64,000 bases of DNA from Micromonospora okii (GTDB lineage: Bacteria > Actinomycetota > Actinomycetes > Mycobacteriales > Micromonosporaceae): the NCBI RefSeq assembly GCF_020884795.1, contig NZ_BBZF01000021.1, positions 47,092 to 111,091 on the forward strand, written 5' to 3'. The translations under genes and the position numbers were made by a program. The notes under the pieces were generated by a model. That model was given only the letters and a program-made list of their open reading frames with translations, was not told the DNA's origin and did not search any database. This document shows, piece after piece, positions 1-13,583 of the stretch. The first letter of the stretch is position 1. Each line of letters begins with the position of its first letter.

Positions 1-2
1 TC

Positions 3-266
3 GCGGGCCTGCTGGTCAGCCCGACGGTGGACCGATGCTGGATCGAGCGGGCGTCCCGCCGGCTCCGCGACTCGCTCGCCGCGCCCATTCCGCTCGGCGG
101 CTTCGACCTCTGCGTCACCGCGTCCGTCGGCCTCTCCCCAGTCACCGGCCCGGCCCAACTGACCGAGGCGCTCGACCGCGCCGACGCGGCGATGTACCGG
201 GCGAAGAGCGTCGGCTCGTCCCGACCCACCCGGCAGCTCGTGGACAGCACGCACGCCGAGCGCTGA
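3..266 (+). CDS. GGDEF-domain protein, C-terminal fragment (cut by window edge)
   Basis: The reading frame is open from the left edge and ends at a TGA at 264-266, so only the last 87 or so residues are seen. The segment SVGLSPVTGPAQ followed by LTEALDRADAAMYRAKSVGS is the typical end of a GGDEF (diguanylate cyclase) domain, where the helix with A-D-A-A-M-Y-x-A-K closes the fold. The catalytic GGDEF motif would lie to the left of the window and cannot be checked. The likely role is c-di-GMP synthesis or a degenerate sensory derivative. A short low-complexity tail (DSTHAER) follows the domain. Confidence 0.75.
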   Translation, partial: AGLLVSPTVDRCWIERASRRLRDSLAAPIPLGGFDLCVTASVGLSPVTGPAQLTEALDRADAAMYRAKSVGSSRPTRQLVDSTHAER

Positions 267-440
267 GGCACGCCACGCCGAGCGCCAGGACCCCGCGCGC
301 CGGCTGCCGAGGCCCCGCAGGCCGAGCGCCCTTACCCCCTACACCGAGGCCCCCGCAGGCCGAGCGCCGGCACCCCGCGCACGCCGAGCGCCGAGATTCC
401 ACACGCGAGCGCCGACGCCCCGCGCACGTCGAGCGCGCCG
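250..440. repeat. Degenerate direct repeats around GCACGCCGAGCGCC
   Basis: Between the GGDEF gene and the MazF-like gene, the core C-G-C-C-G-A-G-C-G-C recurs about seven times (near 253, 275, 320, 357, 383, 403 and 424) at irregular spacing. The first copy overlaps the 3' end of the GGDEF gene. It looks like a decayed tandem array. No gene is supported in the 186 bp between the two genes. Confidence 0.5.
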
Positions 441-452
441 GGCCGGCGGGGG

Positions 453-977
453 TCAGCGCCAGCCGTAGCCGGCGCGTAGGGCATGGCCGACCCGGTCGAA
501 GCGGGCCCGGTCCAGCACCGCGCCCTCGCGCCGGATGCCGTCCTCCCGCATGGTGAGCACCCGGTCGAGCCGGACCCAGCTCGGCCGGTTGTCGCGGTCC
601 CACGCGCCCGGGCCGAGGGCGAGCCAGTGCCGCTGGCCGTCCCGCTCGCTCTGGCTGGACAGCATCAACCCGAACAGCGTGCGGCTGGACCGGCCGACCA
701 CCAGCACCGGGCGGTCCTTGCCCTGCCGGGGGTCGTCCTCGTACGGCACCCAGGTCCAGACGATCTCCCCCGGGTCGGCCTGCCCGTCGGGCTCCGGGGC
801 GTAGCTCAGCTCCCGCCGCTGCAACGCCGCGACCTGCCGGTGCCGTGCCACCTGGGCCGGGATCGGGCCGGGGGTACGCGCCGGCGCGGCGGCGCCACGG
901 GTGATCCGCCCCAGCCGGGACGCCACGCTCCTCAACAGACCTGCCACGGCGGCGAGCCTAACCGGGTCGTCGACCAT
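453..977 (-). CDS. MazF/PemK-family protein
   Basis: This is a 174-residue protein. Its C-terminal part, from about residue 68, resembles the MazF/PemK endoribonuclease fold: GEIVWTWVPYEDD, then K-D-R-P-V-L-V-V-G-R, the usual opening strand signature, and later a W-V-R-L-D-R strand and a helix ending in RVGHALRAGYGWR. The first 65 residues (Arg/Ala-rich) are not part of the toxin fold. No antitoxin gene lies beside it, and solitary proteins of this type are common in actinomycetes, so toxin activity is unproven. It is divergent from the DUF4291 gene. The ATG at 977 is the most upstream start; a shorter form is possible. Confidence 0.75.
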   Translation of the reverse strand: MVDDPVRLAAVAGLLRSVASRLGRITRGAAAPARTPGPIPAQVARHRQVAALQRRELSYAPEPDGQADPGEIVWTWVPYEDDPRQGKDRPVLVVGRSSRTLFGLMLSSQSERDGQRHWLALGPGAWDRDNRPSWVRLDRVLTMREDGIRREGAVLDRARFDRVGHALRAGYGWR

Positions 978-1063
978 CCGCAGCCTGGCCGGGGCCGGGT
1001 CGACGACCGATCCGAGTGGGAAAAGCGGTGGAGGTGCCGGGCGCGAGCCGCGACGATGCCGGC

Positions 1064-1666
1064 GTGAGCATCCCCCCGCGACAGGTTCGCGCCTCGTACA
1101 CCGCCGAGACGATCACCGTGTACCAGGCGTACCCGGCGGAGATCGCCGGCCCGGCGGTCGCGGCGGGCCGCTTCGTGCCCCCGTTCAAGCGCGACCGGAT
1201 GACCTGGATCAAGCCCTCGTTCCGCTGGATGATGTACCGCTGCGGCTGGGCCCGCAAGCCGGGCCAGGAGCGGGTGCTGGCCGTCGAGATAAGCCGCGCC
1301 GGGTTCGAGTGGGCCCTGGCGCACGCCTGCCTGAGCGCCTACGAGCCCGGCGCGTACGCGGACCGGGAGAGCTGGGCCCGGCGGCTGCGGTCCAGCCCGG
1401 TGCGGGTGCAGTGGGACCCGGAGCGCACGGTGCGGGCCCACCCGCTGCCCCACCGGAGCCTCCAGGTCGGCCTCTCCGGCGAGGCCGTCCGCCGGTACGT
1501 CGACGACTGGCTCGTGGGGATCGGCGACGTCACCGCGACCGCCCACGCGATCCGGGCCCGGCTGGACGCGGGCGACGATGCCTCGGCCGAGGCGCTGCTG
1601 CCGGCCGAGCGCCCCTATCCGCTGCCGGGGGCGGTGGCCGGGGCGGTCGCCGCCCACCCCGGCTGA
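1064..1666 (+). CDS. DUF4291 family protein
   Basis: A protein of about 200 residues with the DUF4291 signature: R-A-S-Y-T-A-E-T-I-T-V-Y-Q-A-Y near the start, PFKRDRMTWIKPSFRWMMYR in the middle, and a later histidine-rich strand. The biochemical function of this family is unknown. I chose GTG 1064 because it places the conserved RASY motif close to the N-terminus. An ATG at 1016 is in frame but would add an unconserved leader. The gene is followed 72 bp later by a Nudix hydrolase. Confidence 0.8.
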   Translation: MSIPPRQVRASYTAETITVYQAYPAEIAGPAVAAGRFVPPFKRDRMTWIKPSFRWMMYRCGWARKPGQERVLAVEISRAGFEWALAHACLSAYEPGAYADRESWARRLRSSPVRVQWDPERTVRAHPLPHRSLQVGLSGEAVRRYVDDWLVGIGDVTATAHAIRARLDAGDDASAEALLPAERPYPLPGAVAGAVAAHPG

Positions 1667-1738
1667 GGGCGTCGCCGCCGCCGTGGCGCACGATGGGACC
1701 GGCCGGGCCGCGCGAGGCGGCGGACGGAAGGAGCCACC

Positions 1739-2296
1739 GTGCCGGACACCTCGGACGACAAGCCGGACACCCCCGACGACCTGCCGGGCATCCCCGACGA
1801 TCTGCCGGTCGTCCGGCGCAGCGCGGTGCGCCTCGTGGTGCTCGACGCCGACGGGCGGCTGCTGCTGTTCCACACCCGGGACCCCGACCATCCCCGGCTC
1901 GGCACGTGGTGGGAGCTGCCCGGCGGGGGCGCCGACCCCGGCGAGACGTACCTCGACACGGCCGTGCGGGAGCTGCGCGAGGAGACCGGCATCCGGGTGG
2001 ACCCGGCCCGGGTCGGTCCGCCGCGCTGGCGGCGGCGGGCCAGCTTCATCCACCGCCAGCTCCGCCACGTCCAGGACGAGGTGATCGTGGCGGTGCGGCT
2101 CGACGGCCCCGGCCCCGACGTGGACGAGACGGACCGGCTGGACTACGAGCGGGAGGACTACTTCGGCTTCCGGTGGTGGCCCGTCGGCGGGGTCGTCGAG
2201 AGCCGGGAGCGGTTCTACCCCGGCCGGCTGCCGGAGCTGCTCACCCCGTTCCTGGCGGGCGAGGAGATCGACGAGCCGTTCGAACTCTGGTCGTGA
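1739..2296 (+). CDS. Nudix hydrolase
   Basis: A 185-residue protein. The Nudix box is complete: GGGADPGETYLDTAVRELRE followed by ETGI, matching G-x5-E-x7-R-E-U-x-E-E-x-G-U, so it should bind Mg2+ and cleave a nucleoside diphosphate linked to another group. The substrate cannot be read from sequence. The first 25 residues are a D/P-rich repeat of a DxPDDLPG-like unit, which is not part of the fold. The GTG start at 1739 has a strong ribosome binding site (GGAAGGAG) six bases upstream. Confidence 0.9.
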   Translation: MPDTSDDKPDTPDDLPGIPDDLPVVRRSAVRLVVLDADGRLLLFHTRDPDHPRLGTWWELPGGGADPGETYLDTAVRELREETGIRVDPARVGPPRWRRRASFIHRQLRHVQDEVIVAVRLDGPGPDVDETDRLDYEREDYFGFRWWPVGGVVESRERFYPGRLPELLTPFLAGEEIDEPFELWS

Positions 2297-2325
2297 CGGC
2301 GGCCCGGGGCGGGCACAGTAGGCGG

Positions 2326-3705
2326 ATGACGACGAACCCGCACGGCCCGCTGGCCCGCTACGCCGCCCGGCTGCACGCCTCGATCGGCGGGCGGCACCAC
2401 GTCGCGTCCCCGCTGGGCGCCTGGCTGCTGCTGGCGCTCTGCGCCTCGGCCGACCCGGACGGGCGGCACGGCGGCACCACCGACGACGGCGGCACCCGCA
2501 ACGGCACCGGCACCGGCACCGACACCGGCGATGACGGCACCAGCACCGGTGACGACAGCCTCGCCGGTGCGCTGGGCACCGACCTGGCGACGGCCGCGCG
2601 GACCGCCGCCGCGCTGCTCGACGCCCCGCACCCGCTCGTGCCGTCCGCGACCGCCGTCTGGCACCGGCCCGGCGTCGAGACCGCCGCGCTGGACGCCTGG
2701 CAGGCCGCCCTCCCCCGCGCCACGGCCACCGGCGAGCTGCCGGACGCCGCCGGGCTGGACGCCTGGGCCCGCGAGCACAGTGCCGGCCTGATCGACCGGT
2801 TCCCGCTGACGCCCTCGCCGCAGGTGGTGGTCGCGCTGGCGTCGGCGCTGGCCACCCGGATCTCCTGGGCCGACCCGTTCGACGTCGCCCCGGCGGCGGC
2901 GCTGGGCGCGGGCAGCCCGTGGGCGGACCGGCTGACCCGGGTGCTGCGCACCCCGCCGACCGGGCACCGGGCCTGGATCGCCGCGACCCCGGAGGCCGGG
3001 GACGTGGCCGTGCACGTGGCGGCGGCGCGGCCCGCCGGGGCCGGGGAGGACGGGGCGCGGAACCCCCAGGTCCGAGAGGACGGAACGGGCAGCCCCGGGG
3101 CCGGAGAGGACGAGGCCGGGCTGCTCGTGGTGTCGGTGGCCGCCGATCCCCGGGTCGCCCCGGCCGAGGTGCTCGCCGCCGCGTACCGGATCGCCGCCGA
3201 CGCCGACGCCGGCGAGGCCGTCGGGCGACGGTCGCTGTTCGACCTGCCGCTCGGCGAGACGCCGCTGTGGACGCTGCGCGAGGAGATCGTGCGCACCTAC
3301 GCCCCGGGCGGCCGGGAGGAGCGGCACGCGGCGGTGCTGCCCTGCTGGTCCGCCCGGGACACCCACGACCTGTCCGGGCTCGGGTTCCCCGCCGTCGGCC
3401 GGGCCCTCGCGGCGCTGCTCGGCCTGCCGGGCCTGGGGGTGCAGGCCCGGCAGGCCGTGGCCGCCCGGTACGACCGCCACGGCTTCGCCGCCGCCGCGGT
3501 GACCGGGGCGTTCGGGTTGGTGAGCCTGCCCCCGGAGGGGGTGGCCCGGGTCGCCGAGCTGCGCTTCGGCCACCCGTACGCGGTGGTGGCCGTCGCCACG
3601 GACCGGCGCGGCGACGGCGTCGGTCCGTGGCACGGTGTGCCGGTCTTCTCCGGCTGGGTGGCCGAGCCCGAGGACCTCCCCGCGGCCCAGCCACCCCCGG
3701 CGTAG
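2326..3705 (+). CDS. Serpin-like protein with low-complexity inserts
   Basis: A 459-residue protein. The N-terminal stretch H-H-V-A-S-P-L-G-A-W-L-L-L-A-L resembles serpin helix B (N-x-x-x-S-P-L-S-x-x-x-x-L), and the C-terminal GHPYAVVAVA through PVFSGWVAEPE resembles the serpin strand-5 ending (D-R-P-F-x-F-x-I to F-x-G-R-V-x-x-P). The match is weak, and the reactive-centre hinge cannot be assigned with certainty. Two inserts are odd: a Gly/Thr/Asp run at about residues 48-80, encoded by GGCACC-type hexamers, and an Arg/Glu/Gly repeat at about 240-265. No signal peptide is seen. It ends only 10 bp from the convergent NRPS gene, with no clear terminator between them. Confidence 0.5.
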   Translation: MTTNPHGPLARYAARLHASIGGRHHVASPLGAWLLLALCASADPDGRHGGTTDDGGTRNGTGTGTDTGDDGTSTGDDSLAGALGTDLATAARTAAALLDAPHPLVPSATAVWHRPGVETAALDAWQAALPRATATGELPDAAGLDAWAREHSAGLIDRFPLTPSPQVVVALASALATRISWADPFDVAPAAALGAGSPWADRLTRVLRTPPTGHRAWIAATPEAGDVAVHVAAARPAGAGEDGARNPQVREDGTGSPGAGEDEAGLLVVSVAADPRVAPAEVLAAAYRIAADADAGEAVGRRSLFDLPLGETPLWTLREEIVRTYAPGGREERHAAVLPCWSARDTHDLSGLGFPAVGRALAALLGLPGLGVQARQAVAARYDRHGFAAAAVTGAFGLVSLPPEGVARVAELRFGHPYAVVAVATDRRGDGVGPWHGVPVFSGWVAEPEDLPAAQPPPA

Positions 3706-3715
3706 GGGTGCGGCG

Positions 3716-9294
<5,579 letters not shown>

Positions 9295-9298
<4 letters not shown>

Positions 9299-12200
9299 GT
9301 GGTGCGTCCTTCTTCCGTCGCCAGCAGCGCGGCGACCTCGGTGTCGGAGAGCCCGTCGAGCTCCGCGGCGATCAGGCTCTCGATCTGGGCGGCCAGGTCG
9401 GCCACCACGGGGCTGGCGAACAGCGCCCGCATCGGCAGGTCCACGTCCACCTCGGCCCGGATGCGGGCCATCGCCCGCATCCCGCGCAGGGAGTTGCCGC
9501 CGAGGGCGAAGAAGTCGTCGCGCGCGCCGACCTTCTCCACGCCGAGGATGTCGGCGTACACCTCCGCGACCAGGGTCTCGGCGTCGGTGCGCGGGGCGAC
9601 GTAGGCGTCCTCGGCCACCGCCGGGGCGGCCGGCGCGGGCAGCGCGGCCCGGTCCAGCTTCCCGTTCGGGGTCAGCGGCAGCGCGTCGAGCGCGACGAAC
9701 GCGGCCGGCACGAGGTGCGCCGGCAGCTCCCGGGCCAGGTCGGTGGCGAGCGCCGCCTGGTCGACGTCGCCGACCAGGTAGCCGACCAGGGTGGGCTCGC
9801 CGTCCTCGGCGCGCACCACGACGGCGGCCTCCCGGACGCCGGGCCGGGCCAGCAGGGCCGACTCGATCTCGCCCAGCTCGATGCGCATGCCGCGCACCTT
9901 CACCTGGTCGTCGCGGCGGCCCAGGTACTCCATCGTCCCGTCGGCCCGCCACCGGGCCAGGTCGCCGGTGCGGTACATCCGCTGCCCCGCTGGCCCGTAC
10001 GGGCAGGGCAGGAAGCGCTCGGCGGTCAGCCCGGGGCGGCGCAGGTAGCCCCGGGCGAGCTGGTCGCCGGCGACGTACAGCTCGCCGGCCACGCCCGGGG
10101 GCACCGGGTTCAGCGCGGCGTCGAGCAGCAGCGCCCGGGTGTTCCACGTCGGGGTGCCGATCGGCACGGCCCCGGCGGGGGCGTCCTGCCCGGGTGCGAT
10201 CCGGGCGGCGACGCAGCCGACCGTGGCCTCCGTCGGGCCGTACTCGTTGATCACCGCCACCTCGGGGTGGGCGGCCCGCCAGCCGGCGAGCTGCTCGCCC
10301 GTGAGCGCCTCGCCGCCGATGACCAGGTCCGTCGTCGGGGAGAGCACGTCGTCGAGCAGCGGCAGGTGGCTCGGGGTGACCTTGAGGAAATCGGGCCGCC
10401 CACCCGTGCGGGCGGCCGGGGAGTCGATCGCCGCGAGGCGGACGGTGCCGCCGGCGGTGAGCGGCCCGAGCAGGCCGGTGACGGTGAGGTCGAACGACAC
10501 CGGCGAGTGCAGCAGCGCGGTGCCGGCCAGGCCCGGGTAGGTGTGCCGGGCCCAGGCCAGGTACGCCGTCACCGACCGGTGCTCCACCACGACGCCCTTG
10601 GGGCGGCCGGTCGACCCGGAGGTGTAGAGCACGTACGCCGGGTGCTCCGGGCGCAGCGGGGCGACCCGGTCGGCGTCGGTCAGGTCGGACGCGTCGAGGT
10701 CGGCGGCGGTGAGCGGGTCGAGCACCAGCGCGTCGCCCGGCACCAGGTTCGCCGTGTCGGCGGCGGCCAGCACCAGCGCCGGCTCGGCGTCTTCCAGCAG
10801 GTACGCGATCCGCGCCGCCGGGTAGCCCGTGTCCACAGGCACGTACGCGGCCCCGGACTTGAGCACGGCGAGGATCGCCACCAGCAGCTCCGTCGAGCGG
10901 GGCAGGGCGAGCGCCACCCGGGTCTCCGGGCCGGCCCCGCGCGCCACCAGCAGCCGAGCCAGCCGGTTCGCGGCGGCGTTCAGCTCGGCGTAGGTCAGCT
11001 CCGCGCCGTCGCAGACCAGCGCGACCGCGCCCGGCGTCGCGGCGGCCTGCCGCTGCACCTCGGCGACGATCGTGCTGGCGGGCCGGTCGTGGGCGGTGGC
11101 GTTCCAGGTGTCCAGCACCTGCCGCCGCTCGGCGTCGTCGAGCAGCGGCAGCTCGGCCACCCGCCGGGCGGGCTCGGCGACGGCGGCGGCCAGCAGCCGG
11201 ACGTACCGGGCGACGATCGCCTCGGCGGTGGCCCGGTCGAACAGGTCGGTCCGGTAGACCAGCCGGCTCTCCCCGGTGGTGATGTCGAAGGCCAGGTCGT
11301 CCTTGGTGGTGCCCAGCGGCACCGGGTCCAGGCCGGAGTCGGGGATGAAGTTCAGCGCGGTCTGGAAGATCGGCTGCACCGACGGGTCCCGCCGGGGCGC
11401 GACCGCCTCGACGATCTTCTGGAACGGCGTCTGCCCGTGCTCCATCGCGTCGATCAGGCCGTCGCGGACCCGGTCGAGCAGCTCGGCGACGGTCGGGTCG
11501 CCGGCCAGGTCGCAGCGCAGCGCCACCGGGTTGACGAACATGCCGATCAGCGGGCTCACCTCGGGGGTGTCCCGGCCGGCGGTGGAGACCCCGACGACCA
11601 CGGTGTCGTCGCCGGAGACCCGCGACAGCAGGGCCGCGAACCCGGCCAGCAGCACCATGTACGGGGTGGCGGCCGAGGCGGTGGCGAGCCGGCCCACGGC
11701 GTCCAGCAGCCCGTCGGGCAGGTCGAAGCGCACCTCGTCGCCGGCGAAGCCGAGCCGGGCCGGGCGGGGCCGGTCCAGCGGCAGCCCGGTCACCGCCGGG
11801 GCGCCGGCGAGGTGGTCGGTCCAGAAGGCGAGCTGCCGGTCGAGTTCCGGCCCGGCGAGCTGCTCGCGCTGCCAGGCCGCGAAGTCGGCGTACTGGATGG
11901 GCAGCTCGGCCACGTCGGCGGGCCCGCCGGTGACCGCGGCGGCGGCGAACGCGGCCAGCTCGCGGGTGAACAGCACCGCCGAGTGGGCGTCGAAGACGGC
12001 GTGGTGCACCACGAACTGGAGCGTCCAGGCGTCGGTGACCTTCACCAGCCGGGCCCGCCACAGGGGCGCGGCGTCCAGCGGGATCGGGGTGCGGGCCAGC
12101 TCCTCGCGGATCGCCCGGTACCGGGCGGTGCGCTCGGCCTCCGGCAGGCCCGACAGGTCCTCGGCCTCGACCCGCACCGGCTCGTGCTCGCGGACCACCT

Positions 12201-12417
12201 GCACCAGGGCCCCGTCGTCCATCCGCAGGTGGGTGCGGAGCGCCTCGTGCCGGGCGACGACCCGGTCGAGGACGCCGCGGGCCGCGTCGGCGTCCAGCTC
12301 CCGTGGGAAGGGCCACGGGTTGGAGACGTTGTAGACCGGCGAGCCGGGGTCGAGCTGGTTGGCCATCCATACCCGCTCCTGCGCGAAGGAGGCGGGGAAC
12401 GTCCACTCTCTACTCAT
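9295..12417 (-). CDS. NRPS module C-A-T (predicted Asn/Asp)
   Basis: A 1,040-residue single module. Condensation domain, about 10-430, with HHAVFDA; the last Gly of the usual HHxxxDG is Ala, but the catalytic second His is present. Adenylation domain, about 460-950, with TSGSTGRPKGV and TEATVG; by-eye alignment to the PheA code gives D-L-T-K-V-G-E-V-G, closest to known Asn/Asp codes (DLTK lineage). Carrier domain near 1000 (GGNSLRG). No epimerase. It presumably takes the acyl chain from the upstream PKS and adds Asn or Asp, which the SyrP-like hydroxylase encoded two genes earlier could oxidise. The start overlaps the MbtH stop (ATGA, 12414-12417), and its own stop overlaps the Ser-NRPS start. 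Confidence 0.93.
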
Positions 12418-12602
12418 GAGAGAGCCTCGCGGACGGAGCGGGGGCGCATGTCGGTCCAGACGGTGTCGATGTGCGCGAGGCACTCCTCGCGGCTGCCGGC
12501 GAAGCCGGTGTCGTGCCAGCCAGCGGGGAGCTCCCGGTCGGCCGACCAGATCGAGTACTGCTCCTCGTCGTTGCGCACGACCAGGAATCGGGATTCGGCC
12601 AT
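12414..12602 (-). CDS. MbtH-like NRPS chaperone
   Basis: A 62-residue protein with the full MbtH signature: N-D-E-E-Q-Y-S-I-W-S, L-P-A-G-W, G-S-R-E-E-C-L-A-H-I, and the closing W-T-D-M-R-P-R-S-V-R-E. MbtH proteins bind adenylation domains and support their folding and activity. Its place directly before two A-domain genes, with TGATG overlap to the hydroxylase upstream and ATGA overlap to the NRPS downstream, suggests it serves this pathway. It may assist all four A domains in the operon. Confidence 0.97.
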   Translation of the reverse strand: MAESRFLVVRNDEEQYSIWSADRELPAGWHDTGFAGSREECLAHIDTVWTDMRPRSVREALS

Positions 12603-13555
12603 CAGTTGTCTCCACTGCTCTCGGGGTTGTGCGGCTCGGCCATCGCGACGGCGATCTTGCGGGGGCCGGTGAACGGCTCCCGGGCGTGCGCGGCGGTCAT
12701 GTTGTCCACCACCAGCACGTCGTCGCGCTGGTAGTCGAAGCGGACGGAGGCGGCCCGGTACGCGGACCGCAGGTGCTCCACCACGTCGAGGGGGATCTCG
12801 CCGCCGTCGCCGTAGTAGGTCTGCGACGGCAGCCCCTCGGGGCCGAACATCGCCAGCAGCCCCTCCTGGTAGTCCGCCGGCAGGGTGCTGAGGTGGAAGA
12901 ACGTGGCGTGGTTGAACCAGCGCGGGGTGTCCGAGCCGGGCCGGAAGTGCACCGCGTCGCGGACGGCGCGGGTGCGCAGCCCGTCGCGGCCCACCCACTC
13001 CACGGCGATCCGGTTCGCCGCCGCGTACGCCTCGACCTCGCCCCGGTCGTCGGTGCCGAAGACGTCCTGCCAGCGCGTGCCGAAGTCGGCGTGAAAGTTG
13101 CGCATCAGCATCCACCTGCGGCGGACGAACTCCTCCCGCACCGCCGGGTCGATCAGCTCGTACACCCGGCGCACGTCGGCCAGCGGCGTCGCGCCGAGGG
13201 TCTCCGGCGGGGTGACGCACCAGAAGAACAGCGTCAGCGGCCAGCGCGCCTGGTACGAGTTCTCGTTGTGCAGGAAGATCTCCTCGTCCGGCGGGTAGTC
13301 GGTCGAGGTGTAGACCCGGCCCTTGATGGAGTGCCGGGGCGAGGACCGCTCGGTGTAGAGCAGCGGCTCGCCGGCCAGCGCCCGCACCACCGCGTCGAAG
13401 CCGTCGACGCCCCCGACGTCGAAGCCGCGGAACAGCAGCCCGCCGTGCTCGGCGAGGGTGGCCCGCAGCTCGGCACGGCGGGCGTCGATGAGGTCGGTCA
13501 GTGCCCGGCCGTCGTTCTCGACGACCACCGGCAGCGTGGCGATCGTGTCGCTCAT
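12602..13555 (-). CDS. TauD/TfdA-family dioxygenase, SyrP-like beta-hydroxylase
   Basis: A 317-residue Fe(II)/2-oxoglutarate enzyme. The metal triad is visible: H-N-E near residue 97 in FLHNENSYQARWP and the distal His in DNMTAAHAREPF, followed by the Arg that would hold 2-oxoglutarate. The HNE-S-Y context is that of SyrP-type enzymes, which beta-hydroxylate Asp tethered to an NRPS carrier protein. Next to an A domain with an Asn/Asp code, the likely reaction is beta-hydroxylation of carrier-bound Asn or Asp, though another residue cannot be excluded. The gene starts 28 bp after the PKS stop, the largest gap in the operon, and overlaps MbtH by one base. Confidence 0.85.
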   Translation of the reverse strand: MSDTIATLPVVVENDGRALTDLIDARRAELRATLAEHGGLLFRGFDVGGVDGFDAVVRALAGEPLLYTERSSPRHSIKGRVYTSTDYPPDEEIFLHNENSYQARWPLTLFFWCVTPPETLGATPLADVRRVYELIDPAVREEFVRRRWMLMRNFHADFGTRWQDVFGTDDRGEVEAYAAANRIAVEWVGRDGLRTRAVRDAVHFRPGSDTPRWFNHATFFHLSTLPADYQEGLLAMFGPEGLPSQTYYGDGGEIPLDVVEHLRSAYRAASVRFDYQRDDVLVVDNMTAAHAREPFTGPRKIAVAMAEPHNPESSGDN

Positions 13556-13583
13556 GGTTCTGTGCTCCCTTGTTCCTTCGTGC

